This document shows positions 55,352-64,000 of a stretch of 64,000 bases of DNA, piece after piece. Source of the stretch: Ancylobacter aquaticus (GTDB lineage: Bacteria; Pseudomonadota; Alphaproteobacteria; Rhizobiales; Xanthobacteraceae); assembly GCF_004339465.1 (NCBI RefSeq), contig NZ_SMFY01000001.1, positions 682,001-746,000 of the forward strand. Direction: 5' to 3'. Both the position numbers and the translations under genes were made by a program. Position 1 is the stretch's first letter. Every line of letters begins with the position of its first letter. A model generated the notes under the pieces. It saw nothing but the letters and a program-made list of their open reading frames with translations. It made no database searches and was not told the origin of the DNA.

Positions 55352-55753
55352 CTAGGGCGCCGATGCGAGGCACGGGTCCAGTACGACATGATGTGCGTCG
55401 ACCCGGCTATAGCCGCCGCCAAACACCATGACATCGCCGCGTTTGAGATCATTGGCGCTATAGGTGACGCACATCACTTGCACCTGCGCGGGCGCACACA
55501 TCAGCAGATAGGCCATTACTCCGTCGGAATGAACGCCGGTGATCGCCCCCTCGATGCCGAGCGTGATGCGGTCATCGGTCTTGGGCGCCCGGTCCGCCCA
55601 GTGGCCCAGCGTGTCGCAGGTGGCCAGCGTCTCGGGATAGGCCTCTCCCGGCCTGAACGGCCCTGCGGGATCGCAACAGCCTTCCTCTGCGGGCGCGTTT
55701 GTCACCAGTGCCAGAATAAGGGCCGGGATCGCCAGAAGCGCACGTGATGCCAT
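55352..55753 (-). CDS. secreted hypothetical protein
   Basis: A 133-residue protein from ATG 55753. The signal peptide is ALLAIPALILALVTNAPA. The mature part contains EEGCCDPAGPF, TLATCDTLGHWADRA, YLLMCAPAQVQVMCVTYSAN and VLDPCLASAP, giving several cysteines likely paired in the periplasm. RGDVMVFGGGYSRVDAHHVV near the end is a compact hydrophobic/His segment. I do not recognise the family. Confidence 0.75.
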   Translation of the reverse strand: MASRALLAIPALILALVTNAPAEEGCCDPAGPFRPGEAYPETLATCDTLGHWADRAPKTDDRITLGIEGAITGVHSDGVMAYLLMCAPAQVQVMCVTYSANDLKRGDVMVFGGGYSRVDAHHVVLDPCLASAP

Positions 55754-55840
55754 CTCGTCCTCCGTGTGCGGATCGTCATCGCACGGGTGAACGGGGGAGG
55801 CCAGCCAGAGCACTGCGGACGGCGGTTGGCCGCGCCCTGC

Positions 55841-55877
55841 GGAGGCCCGCCCAAGACGCTGCGGGCGGGCCTCCTTT
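55841..55877 (-). terminator. strong hairpin after the Cys-rich gene
   Basis: A 12-bp perfect stem, GGAGGCCCGCCC / GGGCGGGCCTCC, with a 10-base loop, 10 bases after the stop of the minus-strand Cys-rich gene. On that strand no U-tract follows; the T-run lies on the plus-strand side. It probably stabilises or ends the transcript. Confidence 0.65.
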
Positions 55878-55886
55878 AGAAAGGGC

Positions 55887-56108
55887 TCAGCCCTTCATCT
55901 TCTGCAGCGCCTGGGCGCAGCCGACCGACATCTCCTTGGTATGTGCCTTGAGGCACTTCATGATCCGGCCACCGCCGGGCTGGACGGCAGGGCAGAGCCT
56001 CTGGATATCGGCCTGGCAGTATTTGACGAGATCGTTCTGCTGCGCCTGTGCGGCATTGCCGGCCGCGAGGGCCATGAACAGCGACAGTCCCATGATGATA
56101 GCGCGCAT
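55887..56108 (-). CDS. small secreted cysteine-rich-repeat protein
   Basis: A 73-residue protein from ATG 56108. The signal peptide is MGLSLFMALAAGNAAQAQ. The mature ~50 residues contain four cysteines in KYCQADIQRLCPAVQPGGGR and MKCLKAHTKEMSVGCAQAL. This pattern (C-x5-LCP, then C-L-x-H-x5-S-x2-C) matches one cysteine-rich repeat of the GLG1/PF00839 type, found in many small alphaproteobacterial periplasmic proteins. Function unknown. Confidence 0.85.
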   Translation of the reverse strand: MRAIIMGLSLFMALAAGNAAQAQQNDLVKYCQADIQRLCPAVQPGGGRIMKCLKAHTKEMSVGCAQALQKMKG

Positions 56109-56335
56109 GTAGGCTTCCTTTCCCGGGTGGAATTTTTTCCGCGTGGCAGCCGCGAACATAGACGTTCCACGCGGGCTGGTGGATGGCGAAGTTTGGCCGC
56201 TTCGCCGCCGCGCGGTTGCCGTCGGGAGGAGGGACGAGCGCGCGCAACAGGAAACACTTGGCCGGTTGGGGCGTTCTCCACGGGTCTGCGCGGGCAGAAC
56301 CCCCGCGAATCTCCAGCCTCATCGGATCATGAGAC

Positions 56336-57331
56336 ATGCGCGCCGAGCCTGACGCCCGCCTTCGGATCGGCTATCACGCCTCGCATGAGCAGTTCGCCCC
56401 GAGCGCGCTTCTGGACTGCGTGCGCGAGGCTGAGCAGGCGGGCTTTTCCGCCGCCATGTGTTCGGATCATTTCGCGCCGTGGAGCGAGCGCCAGCCGCAT
56501 TCCGGCTTCGCCTGGAGCTGGCTCGGCGCGGCACTGGCGACGACCTCGCTGCCGTTCGGCGTCGTCACTACCCCCATCGGCCGGCGCTACCACCCGGCCA
56601 TCACCGCGCAGGCGGCGGCGACGCTGGCGGAGATGTTCCCCGAGCGATTCTGGATGGCGCTCGGTTCCGGCGAGGCGCTGAACGAGCGCGTGACCGGCAG
56701 GCGCTGGCCGGCCAAAGCCGAGCGCGACGCCCGCCTGATGGAGGCGGTCGACATCATGCGTGCGCTTTTCGCCGGCGAGACGGTGAGCCGGCGCGGCGGG
56801 CTGATCGATGTCGAGGAAGCGCGCCTCTACACCCGCCCCGCGACACCGCCGCTCTTCATCGCCGCTGCGCTGACGCCGGAGACCGCCCGCAGGGCTGGGG
56901 GATGGGCGGATGGCCTCGTCACCATCAACCAGCCGCTGGACAAGCTGCGGGCCATTGTCGACGCCTTCCACGATGGCGGTGGCGCTGGCAAGAAGCTGAT
57001 TCTGCAGGTCCATCTCTCCTATGCCGGCAGCGAGGAGGAGGCCCGCGCCAACGCGCATGACCAATGGCGCTTCAACACGCTGACCTCGTCCGTGGCGGCC
57101 GAGCTGAAGCTGCCCGAGCAGTTCGATGCCGCCACCCGCCATGTGCGGGCGGAGGATCTCGATGAGAGCATCCTGATCTCGGCCGATGCCGGCTGGCATG
57201 CCGCGCGGCTGGCCGAATTCGCCGAACTCGGTTTCCGCGACATCTACCTTCACAATGTCGGGCTAAACCAGCGGGCGTTCATCGAGGCGTTCGGTGCCCT
57301 CGTGCTTCCCCAGTTGCGGGGCGGGGCCTGA
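56336..57331 (+). CDS. LLM-class flavin-dependent oxidoreductase
   Basis: A 331-residue luciferase-like TIM-barrel oxidoreductase. The N-terminus RIGYHASHEQFAPSALLDCV is that of a subfamily I recall as TIGR03885 (non-F420, presumably FMN-dependent). FAPWSERQPHSGFAWSWLGA, VVTTPIGRRYHPAITAQAAA and MALGSGEALNERVTGRRWP follow. Two GH13 sugar enzymes lie immediately downstream, and I recall this subfamily occurring with such genes. The reaction is unknown. Confidence 0.85.
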   Translation: MRAEPDARLRIGYHASHEQFAPSALLDCVREAEQAGFSAAMCSDHFAPWSERQPHSGFAWSWLGAALATTSLPFGVVTTPIGRRYHPAITAQAAATLAEMFPERFWMALGSGEALNERVTGRRWPAKAERDARLMEAVDIMRALFAGETVSRRGGLIDVEEARLYTRPATPPLFIAAALTPETARRAGGWADGLVTINQPLDKLRAIVDAFHDGGGAGKKLILQVHLSYAGSEEEARANAHDQWRFNTLTSSVAAELKLPEQFDAATRHVRAEDLDESILISADAGWHAARLAEFAELGFRDIYLHNVGLNQRAFIEAFGALVLPQLRGGA

Positions 57332-57352
57332 CCAAACCTTAGGGAGGCGCGG

Positions 57353-58951
57353 ATGGCGCAGGCACAGTGGTGGCAGCGCGGAATTTTCTATCAGGTCTAT
57401 CCCCGCTCGTTTCAGGACACGAATGACGACGGCATCGGCGATCTCGACGGTATCCGTGTGCGCCTCGACTATCTGGTCGGGCTTGGCATCGACGCGGTAT
57501 GGATCTCGCCGATCTTCCCCTCGCCCATGGCCGATTTCGGCTATGACGTCGCTGATTATCGCGGCATCGACCCGATGTTCGGCGACTTCAGCGCCTTTGA
57601 TCGCCTGATTGAGGAAGCGCACGCCCGCCGCCTCAAGATCGTGCTCGACTTCGTGCCGAACCATACGTCGGACCAGCACCCCTGGTTCGTGGAGAGCCGC
57701 GCCTCGCGCGATAATCCCCGGCGCGACTGGTATATCTGGCGCGATCCCGCCCCGGATGGCGGGCCGCCGAACAATTGGATGAGCAATTTCGGTGGACCGG
57801 CCTGGACCCATGACCCCGCGAGCGGGCAATATTACTACCACGCCTTCCTGACGCAGCAGCCGGACCTGAACTGGCGCAACCCGCAGGTGCGCGCGGCCAT
57901 GCACGACGTGCTGCGCTTCTGGATGGCGCGCGGGGTCGATGGCTTCCGGGTCGACGTGATCTGGCACCTGATGAAGGACGCCGATTTCCGCGACAACCCG
58001 CCCAACCCGGAATACGGGCCCGGCGACCCCGATATCCGCCGCTTCCTGCAGACCCACTCGACGGACCAGCCGGACGTTCATTCGATCATCGCCGAACTGC
58101 GCGGGGTGATTGACGAGTATGACGACCGGGTGCTGATCGGCGAGATCTACCTGCCGATCGACCGGCTCGTGACCTATTACGGCGAGAATCTTGGGGGCGC
58201 GCATCTGCCGTTCAATTTCCAGCTCATCCATGCCGGCTGGAGCGCGCCTCGCCTCGCCGAACTGATCGCCGAGTATGATGCGGCCCTGCCGGAAGGTGGC
58301 TGGCCAAACTGGGTGCTGGGCAATCATGACCAGTCGCGCATCGCCTCGCGCATCGGTGCGCGGCGGTCGCGGGTCGCGGCCATGTTGCTGCTCACCCTGC
58401 GCGGTACGCCGACCATGTATTACGGCGACGAGATCGGCATGGAGAACGTGCCGATTGCCACCGAGGACGCGCAGGACCCGTGGGAGAAGAACGAGCCGGG
58501 CCTCGGCCTCGGCCGCGATCCCCAGCGCACGCCGATGCAGTGGGACACCTCGCCCAATGCCGGGTTCACCAATGGCCGGCCGTGGCTGCCGCTGGCTGCC
58601 GACAGCGCCACCCGCAACGTCGCTGTGCAGTTGGAACAGCCCGCCTCGCTGCTCGGGCTCTACCGCGAACTCATCGCCCTGCGCCGCGCCCATCCCGTGC
58701 TGCACGCCGGCACCTATCGCAAGATCACCGCGCTGGGCGACGTGCTGGTCTTCCTGCGCGAGAGCGCGGAGGAATGCGTGCTGGTCGCGCTTAATCTCGC
58801 CGGAACGGCGCAGGACGAAATCCCCCTGCCGCCCGGTACTTATGGGCGGGTGCTGCTTTCCACCGGGCGCGACCGCGAGGAGAGGGTGGAAGGCCACCTC
58901 TCCCTGCGCCCGCATGAGGGGGTGATCGTCGCGCTGGACGCCCGGTCCTAA
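57353..58951 (+). CDS. GH13 alpha-glucosidase / oligo-1,6-glucosidase type
   Basis: A 532-residue cytosolic glycoside hydrolase. It begins WWQRGIFYQVYPRSFQDTND, the usual start of this group. The (beta/alpha)8 barrel motifs are DFVPNHTS, the nucleophile Asp in GFRVDVIWHL, the acid Glu in VLIGEIYLP and the third Asp in VLGNHDQSRI. The C-terminal beta domain ends near residue 530. It probably cleaves alpha-linked glucosides such as maltose, isomaltose or trehalose-related sugars. It starts 21 bases after the flavin enzyme gene. Confidence 0.92.
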   Translation: MAQAQWWQRGIFYQVYPRSFQDTNDDGIGDLDGIRVRLDYLVGLGIDAVWISPIFPSPMADFGYDVADYRGIDPMFGDFSAFDRLIEEAHARRLKIVLDFVPNHTSDQHPWFVESRASRDNPRRDWYIWRDPAPDGGPPNNWMSNFGGPAWTHDPASGQYYYHAFLTQQPDLNWRNPQVRAAMHDVLRFWMARGVDGFRVDVIWHLMKDADFRDNPPNPEYGPGDPDIRRFLQTHSTDQPDVHSIIAELRGVIDEYDDRVLIGEIYLPIDRLVTYYGENLGGAHLPFNFQLIHAGWSAPRLAELIAEYDAALPEGGWPNWVLGNHDQSRIASRIGARRSRVAAMLLLTLRGTPTMYYGDEIGMENVPIATEDAQDPWEKNEPGLGLGRDPQRTPMQWDTSPNAGFTNGRPWLPLAADSATRNVAVQLEQPASLLGLYRELIALRRAHPVLHAGTYRKITALGDVLVFLRESAEECVLVALNLAGTAQDEIPLPPGTYGRVLLSTGRDREERVEGHLSLRPHEGVIVALDARS

Positions 58952-60615
58952 AGCTCCGTGCGCCGGAAGGCATAGTCGAGCCCGCCCATGCGGAACCAGC
59001 GATAGCCATAGGGCTCCAGCGTGATGGCGTGCCGGCCCTTGCCGTCGGCCTCGCTATGACTGTCCGACAACAGGTTGACGAGCCGGTTCGGCTCGCCTTC
59101 CGGTGCCGCCAGCGAGAAGCGGACGCTCACGCCCTCCGGGTGGAAGTTGTGCAGGAACACGGCGACGTTGTTGCGCCATTCATAGCGCAGGCACAGCACC
59201 GCGTCGTGGCCGACATCGACGATCTCGAAGGCGCCCCAGCCGATTTCCTGCGTCTCCTGGCGCGTGCGGATCATGCGTTCCATCCAGTTGAGGAAGGATT
59301 GCGGATCGCGGCGCTGGTCGGCGACGTTCACCTCCTCATAGGCATAGGCACCCTCCGCTATGACCGGCAGATAGGTCTTCTCGGCGGCGCTGAAGCCGGC
59401 TTGCGGCTCGTTCGACCACTGCATGGGCGTGCGGGCGCAATAGCGCTCCGGCAGGCCGAGATCGTCGCCCATGCCGATTTCGTCCCCATAGCGCAGCACC
59501 GGCGTGCCGGGGAGCGAGAGCATGAGGCTGTAGGCCAGTTCCATCATCCGGCGGTCGCCCTTCAGCATGGGGGCAAGGCGGCGGCGGATGCCGCGGTCAT
59601 AGAGCTGCATCGACTTGTCCGGCCCGAACGCCTGGAACACCTCCTCGCGCTGCGCCGGCGTCAGCCGGCCGAGGTCGAGCTCGTCATGATTGCGCAGGAA
59701 CAGGCCCCACTGTGCCGTGGCGTAGTCCGGCCGCGTGGCATTGAGCGCCTTGACGAGTGGCTTCATGTCGGCGCTCGCCAGCGCATAGAACAGCGACTGG
59801 TTGACCTGGAAGTTGAACATCATGTGCATGCGGTCGCCGTCTTCGCCGAAATATTTCTTGTCGTCCTCGGGAAGGATGTTGGCTTCCGCGAGAATGATGG
59901 CGTCGCCTCGCCGCCACTGCAGGAACTCGCGGAAGGTGCGCAGCATGTTGAAATGCTCGACCGGCTTCCCGTCGGTATCCGCGCCCTTTTCCGCGATCAC
60001 GAAGGGCACCGCGTCCATGCGGAAGCCGGAGACGCCGAGTTCCAGCCAGAACCCCATGATGCGCAGGATTTCCGCCTGCACGTCCGGGTTTGCGGTGTTG
60101 AGGTCCGGCTGGAAGTCGTAGAAACGGTGGAAATAATATTCCTTAGCCGCCTTATCATAGGTCCAGGTGGTCTTTTGCACGCCGGGAAAGACCATGCCTT
60201 CATTGGCGTTCTTCGGCTTGGTTTTTGACCAGACATACCAGTCTCGATGGGGCGACTGCGGGTCGGAACGGGCGGATTTGAACCAGGGGTGCTGGTTCGA
60301 GGTGTGGTTCACCACCAGGTCGATCAGCACCCGCATGCCGCGCTGCTTGGCAGCATGCGTGAACTCGACGAAATCGCCGAGCGTGCCATAGCGCGGATCG
60401 ACGCCGTAATAATCGGCGACGTCATAGCCGTCATCCCGCCCCGGAGAGACCTGAAACGGCATGAGCCAGATGGCGGTGACGCCGAGCCCGTGCAGATAGT
60501 CCAGCCGGCGCATCAGGCCACGGAAGTCGCCGACGCCGTCTCCATTTGAGTCCATGAAGCCTTCCACGGAGAGGCAATAGACGATGGCGTTCTTGTACCA
60601 GAGGTCGGTGATCAC
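58948..60615 (-). CDS. GH13 enzyme, trehalose synthase-like
   Basis: A 555-residue GH13 enzyme. The start is GTG 60615 behind GGGAGC; the longer open frame upstream runs through a tRNA gene and is not coding. ITDLWYKNAIVYCLSVEGFM and DSNGDGVGDFRGLMRRLDYL are characteristic of the TreS group. Catalytic residues are Asp in GFRMDAVPFVI, Glu in IILAEANILP and Asp in LRNHDELDLG. TreS interconverts maltose and trehalose, but the C-terminal maltokinase of fused forms is absent. Its stop overlaps the convergent glucosidase stop (CTAA). Confidence 0.85.
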   Translation of the reverse strand: MITDLWYKNAIVYCLSVEGFMDSNGDGVGDFRGLMRRLDYLHGLGVTAIWLMPFQVSPGRDDGYDVADYYGVDPRYGTLGDFVEFTHAAKQRGMRVLIDLVVNHTSNQHPWFKSARSDPQSPHRDWYVWSKTKPKNANEGMVFPGVQKTTWTYDKAAKEYYFHRFYDFQPDLNTANPDVQAEILRIMGFWLELGVSGFRMDAVPFVIAEKGADTDGKPVEHFNMLRTFREFLQWRRGDAIILAEANILPEDDKKYFGEDGDRMHMMFNFQVNQSLFYALASADMKPLVKALNATRPDYATAQWGLFLRNHDELDLGRLTPAQREEVFQAFGPDKSMQLYDRGIRRRLAPMLKGDRRMMELAYSLMLSLPGTPVLRYGDEIGMGDDLGLPERYCARTPMQWSNEPQAGFSAAEKTYLPVIAEGAYAYEEVNVADQRRDPQSFLNWMERMIRTRQETQEIGWGAFEIVDVGHDAVLCLRYEWRNNVAVFLHNFHPEGVSVRFSLAAPEGEPNRLVNLLSDSHSEADGKGRHAITLEPYGYRWFRMGGLDYAFRRTEL

Positions 60616-60741
60616 GCGCGCGCTCCCGTTGAGATACCGCGGGCGCAACGCCTCATGCGGCGCAAGCGTTCCTCTCGGCGGGGCAGCCGACGTCCCGGTC
60701 ACCGACCAGGCGGCGCTAAAAGAATTTTCCGGAGGTTCCGA

Positions 60742-60816
<75 letters not shown>

Positions 60817-61093
60817 GCCGGGGTGTTGGTGGGACGGCCACCAAGGCGCGGGGACGTTTGCCACAGCGCGCCGGCCGGCGCAAGCGCCCGCCACGCAATT
60901 CCACCGCTGCCTGTGCATGCCGGGCGCAAACCGTGGTGCCGGATCTCGCCGGCGCGCCCCCTTCGCGCCTCGGGCGACCCTTTCGTCTGGCATGGCTGCA
61001 CGATAATTCTGGGGACAGCGGCAGGGGTGAAAGGTCATGGCGGTGGCGAGGGGCGGTGGCCCGCTTCCGCCCGGACCCGTGGGAGGCAATTGG

Positions 61094-61360
61094 ATGAGCG
61101 GCCAGGAAGAAGCGGCCCGCGCCGAAAGGCTGGCGGCGGCGCTGCGCGCCAATCTCGCCCGTCGCAAGCAGCAGGCGCGCGGCCGCAAGGATTCTCCAGC
61201 GCCGCCGCAGGATCTGCCGGAGGCGGCGCAAAATCTGCCAGAGGCGCAGCAAGAGCGGCCGGAGACGACGCGCACGGCGCCGGGCCTCTCGGGCGCCGCG
61301 CCGCCGCTGGATCTGCCGTCGCTCCCCGCCACTCCCGCCCGGCCGGGCGGCAAGGACTGA
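61094..61360 (+). CDS. small charged hypothetical protein upstream of murA
   Basis: An 88-residue protein. The start is ATG 61094, seven bases after GGGAGG. Residues 1-30 form a basic helix (EEAARAERLAAALRANLARR, then KQQARG) conserved in many Hyphomicrobiales proteins encoded near murA. The rest is a Pro/Glu-rich disordered tail with an imperfect repeat (PPQDLPEAAQNLPEAQQERP). Possibly nucleic-acid or membrane binding; no function known. Confidence 0.78.
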   Translation: MSGQEEAARAERLAAALRANLARRKQQARGRKDSPAPPQDLPEAAQNLPEAQQERPETTRTAPGLSGAAPPLDLPSLPATPARPGGKD

Positions 61361-61538
61361 GTGCGCGCGTTGTCGCGCCCGGCGACACGCGGTAGAGATT
61401 GACGGGAATTGACAGTGGGACGCCACGAATCGGCCCCATCGTCCAGACATGCCGCTGCCGACAGGCGCCGGACGCGACACCGTTCCGGGCACGGACCGTT
61501 CGCGCCCTCTGTCGCGCGCTGAAGGAGTATCGAACTTC

Positions 61539-62828
61539 ATGGACCGCATCCGTATCGTCGGCGGCAACCCGCTCAACGGGACGATCCCGATTTCCGGCGC
61601 CAAGAACGCCGCCCTGCCGCTGATGATCGCCGGCCTGCTGACCGACGAGAAGCTGGTGCTGGAGAATGTCCCGCGCCTCGCGGACGTGTCGCAGCTCCAG
61701 CGCATCCTCGGCAATCACGGCATCGACATCACCGTGAACGGCAAGCGCCGGGGCGACGATGCCTATGCCGGCCAGACGCTGGAAATCGACGCGCGGGTCA
61801 TCGTGGACACCACCGCGCCATATGAGCTGGTCTCGAAGATGCGGGCGAGCTTCTGGGTCATCGCGCCGCTGCTGGCCCGCATGGGCGAGGCCAAGGTGTC
61901 GCTGCCGGGCGGCTGCGCCATCGGCACGCGGCCGGTGGATTTCCACCTCGACGCGCTGCGCGCGCTGGGGGCTGAGATCGAGATCGATGCGGGCTATGTG
62001 CTCGCGCGCGCTGCGAAGGGCCTCAAGGGCGCGCGGATCGTGTTCCCCAAGGTTTCAGTCGGCGCCACCCATACGGCGCTGATGGCCGCCAGCCTAGCCG
62101 AGGGCGAGACGGTCATCGAGAACGCCGCGCGCGAGCCGGAGATCGTCGACGTCGCCGACTGCATCAACGCCATGGGCGGGCGGATCGAGGGACAGGGCAC
62201 CTCGACCATCCGCATCGTCGGCGTGCCGCGCCTCAAGGGTGCCCGCCACTGCGTGCTGCCGGACCGCATCGAGACCGGCACCTATGCGATGGCGGTGGCG
62301 ATGACGGGCGGCGACGTGCTGCTGTCCGGCGCGCGGGCCGATCTGCTCGACACGGCGCTGGACACGCTGCGCGAGGCGGGCGCGGAAATCACCGTCTCCA
62401 ATGAGGGGCTGCGGGTAAAGCGCAATGGGGCCGGCATTTCCCCAGTCAATGTGACCACCGCGCCGTTCCCGGGCTTTCCCACCGACCTGCAGGCCCAGCT
62501 GATGGCGCTGACCACGCGGGCGGGCGGCACCTCGCGCATCACCGAGACCATCTTCGAAAACCGCTTCATGCATGTGCAGGAACTCGCCCGGCTTGGCGCG
62601 CGCATCCATCTGGATGGCGAAACCGCCACCATCGAGGGCGTCGAGCGGCTTAAGGGCGCGCCTGTCATGGCGACCGATCTGCGCGCCTCGGTGTCCCTGG
62701 TGATCGGCGCGCTCGCCGCCGAAGGCGAGAGCATGATCCACCGGGTCTACCATCTCGATCGCGGCTTCGAGCGGCTGGAGGAGAAGCTCTCCGCCTGCGG
62801 CGCCGAGATCGAGCGGCTGGCTGGCTGA
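61539..62828 (+). CDS. murA: UDP-N-acetylglucosamine 1-carboxyvinyltransferase
   Basis: First committed step of peptidoglycan synthesis: transfers enolpyruvate from PEP to UDP-GlcNAc; the fosfomycin target. The protein is 429 residues from ATG 61539. The N-terminal loop [18 protein letters not shown] carries the catalytic Lys-Asn. The active-site cysteine is in [16 protein letters not shown], so fosfomycin sensitivity is expected. Near the end, [20 protein letters not shown] carries the conserved Asp and Arg. It heads murA-DUF2948-hisD, a conserved order in this group. Confidence 0.97.
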   Translation: MDRIRIVGGNPLNGTIPISGAKNAALPLMIAGLLTDEKLVLENVPRLADVSQLQRILGNHGIDITVNGKRRGDDAYAGQTLEIDARVIVDTTAPYELVSKMRASFWVIAPLLARMGEAKVSLPGGCAIGTRPVDFHLDALRALGAEIEIDAGYVLARAAKGLKGARIVFPKVSVGATHTALMAASLAEGETVIENAAREPEIVDVADCINAMGGRIEGQGTSTIRIVGVPRLKGARHCVLPDRIETGTYAMAVAMTGGDVLLSGARADLLDTALDTLREAGAEITVSNEGLRVKRNGAGISPVNVTTAPFPGFPTDLQAQLMALTTRAGGTSRITETIFENRFMHVQELARLGARIHLDGETATIEGVERLKGAPVMATDLRASVSLVIGALAAEGESMIHRVYHLDRGFERLEEKLSACGAEIERLAG

Positions 62829-62918
62829 ACCGCGCGCTTACGCACTGTCACCCGGCCCCTTGTCGACAAGGCCTTGCGGCGCCATCTGGGCGTCACAGGA
62901 TGTGGCGGAGATGACAAA

Positions 62919-63401
62919 ATGGCCGGGCTGAAGCTGGTGGCGCTCGATAGCGAGGATCTGGCGGTCCTCTCGGTTCATCTGCAGGACGCCGTAGTCGCTG
63001 TGGCGGACATGGCCTTTCTGCCGAAAGAGCGGCGCTTCGTGCTGCTGGCCAACCGATTCGACTGGGAGAAGTTGATCCAGGCCGAGGCGATGGCCGATGC
63101 CGACGCTCCGCTCGGTGCGGCGGCCGCGGCGGCCGGCCCCTGCGTGAGACGTCGGTCGGGGCTCCGCTTCGAGCGCGTCCTGCGGGCGCGGGTGCGTGGA
63201 ATCGACCTGAAGATGAAGCAGGGCGTGCTCAACCTGCTGGCGCTCCATTTCGAGGAGACCGACGCGCCGTCGGGAATGGTCACTTTCCTGTTCTCGGGAG
63301 GCGGCGAAGTGCAGCTCGATGTCGAATGCATGGAAGCGGGGCTTGAGGACCTCGGTCCCGCCTGGGACGCCAAGGGAACGCCCTGCCACGAGGCCGAGTG
63401 A
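62919..63401 (+). CDS. DUF2948 family protein
   Basis: A 160-residue protein from ATG 62919 with GGAG eight bases upstream. The family signature is visible: LKLVALDSEDLAVLSVHLQD, AVVAVADMAFLPKERRFVLL, RRRSGLRFERVLRARVRGID, then LLALHFEETDAPSGMVTFLF and GGGEVQLDVECMEAGLEDLG. No function is known. Its constant place between murA and hisD in Hyphomicrobiales suggests only operon conservation. Confidence 0.9.
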   Translation: MAGLKLVALDSEDLAVLSVHLQDAVVAVADMAFLPKERRFVLLANRFDWEKLIQAEAMADADAPLGAAAAAAGPCVRRRSGLRFERVLRARVRGIDLKMKQGVLNLLALHFEETDAPSGMVTFLFSGGGEVQLDVECMEAGLEDLGPAWDAKGTPCHEAE

Positions 63402-63615
63402 GGCGTCGCGCCGGCGGCCTGTCGACCCAAGGGCATGGCCGGGGCGTTACGGAATGCGCTTGTCTTCGGCGAGCGCGGTTGCGATAGGACAAGCCGACAT
63501 CGGTGCCCGCGCGCCTGCGCGGTCTCGCGCCTGCCGCGCTTGCGTGGCGGCCGGGCCCGCAGGACCCTGACGCGCCGATCCCGACATGCAGGACGCCGAC
63601 CCGCAGGACCACGAT

Positions 63616-64000
63616 ATGCCGCTTCGCCTCGACACACGCTCGCCCGATTTTACGGAACGCTTCCGCGCCTTCCTCGGCACCAAGCGCGAGGTGTCGGCGG
63701 ATGTCGCGCAGGCGGTGGCGAAGATCGTCGAGGAAGTGCGCCACCACGGTGACGCGGCGCTGATTTCCCTTTCCAAGACCTTCGACCGCGTCGATCTCGG
63801 CGCGCTGGGCATCCGCGTGACCGACGACGAAATCGCGGCGGCCGTCGAGGCATCCGATCCGGCGACGCGCGAGGCGCTGGCCTTCGCCCATGGCCGAATC
63901 CGCTCCCACCATCAGCGCCAGCTTCCGACGAGCGGGCGCTATGTCGACGCCGCCGGCGTCGAGCTCGGCCATCGCTGGACGGCGGTGGACGCGGTGGGGC
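63616..64000 (+). CDS. hisD: histidinol dehydrogenase, 3'-truncated by window edge
   Basis: NAD-dependent enzyme for the last two steps of histidine synthesis. About 128 N-terminal residues of ~430 are present. MPLRLDTRSPDFTERFRAFL and VAKIVEEVRHHGDAALISLS, then the KTFDRVDL segment, match HisD. The start is ATG 63616 with AGGA upstream; ATG 63586 in the same frame would add ten residues. The catalytic histidine and zinc ligands lie beyond the window. Confidence 0.93.
   Translation, partial: MPLRLDTRSPDFTERFRAFLGTKREVSADVAQAVAKIVEEVRHHGDAALISLSKTFDRVDLGALGIRVTDDEIAAAVEASDPATREALAFAHGRIRSHHQRQLPTSGRYVDAAGVELGHRWTAVDAVG

Overview
The window is a GC-rich bacterial chromosome segment, most likely from an alphaproteobacterium of the Hyphomicrobiales and possibly Xanthobacteraceae-like. 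The evidence is an ALA synthase (hemA, C4 haem pathway), a FixL/FixJ/FixK-type oxygen cascade, the ligase-associated DNA-repair gene set, HWE-type kinases, small proteins of families common in this order, and several kinds of short palindromic intergenic repeats. Species assignment is inference. There is no phage, no insertion sequence and no CRISPR array. The window starts inside fmt and ends inside hisD.

Layout. 1-7.2 kb: fmt (partial), a GNAT acetyltransferase, a peroxiredoxin remnant, a glycine-zipper lipoprotein, a self-cleaving S24 repressor with an operator over its own -10 box, a PLP decarboxylase, DUF952, pyrD and a MATE exporter. 7.2-14.2 kb: a DNA-repair module with ATP-dependent ligase and MBL exonuclease on the minus strand, Lhr-like helicase and PdeM phosphoesterase on the plus strand, and a TPR-methyltransferase between them. 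14.3-26.9 kb: a large coiled-coil membrane protein, a MerR regulator, a DsbA-fold isomerase, an esterase, a YjbQ protein, and a signalling group (LuxR-type response regulator, GAF/HWE kinase, transporter-fused hybrid kinase resembling CrbS/CrbR) plus mscL. 27.0-31.8 kb: rfbCBDA (dTDP-L-rhamnose) and an aminotransferase. 31.8-38.8 kb: fixL, fixJ, a lone receiver and a FixK-like regulator, then hemN and hemA, with FixK-type boxes before the FixK-like gene and before hemN.

38.9-50.4 kb is the most interesting part. On the minus strand a textbook guanidine-I (ykkC) riboswitch precedes a guanidine hydrolase-type ureohydrolase and a small protein with an extremely His-rich N-terminus. Directly upstream, upp is divergent from a GTP-cyclohydrolase-II-like gene (URC1 type) followed by a DUF1688 gene (URC4 type). 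These three genes are the signature of the URC route of uracil degradation. A PotABCD-like ABC transporter operon follows behind a sigma-54-like promoter. Guanidine hydrolysis and the URC route both release urea, so the region reads as a nitrogen-scavenging island.

51-61 kb: a four-gene osmoprotectant-type ABC operon, small secreted proteins, and a carbohydrate group (flavin oxidoreductase and two GH13 enzymes), then tRNA-Thr. 61-64 kb: a conserved small gene, murA, DUF2948 and the start of hisD.

Short intergenic palindromes occur throughout. One family repeatedly supplies the TAG stop codons of the genes beside it.
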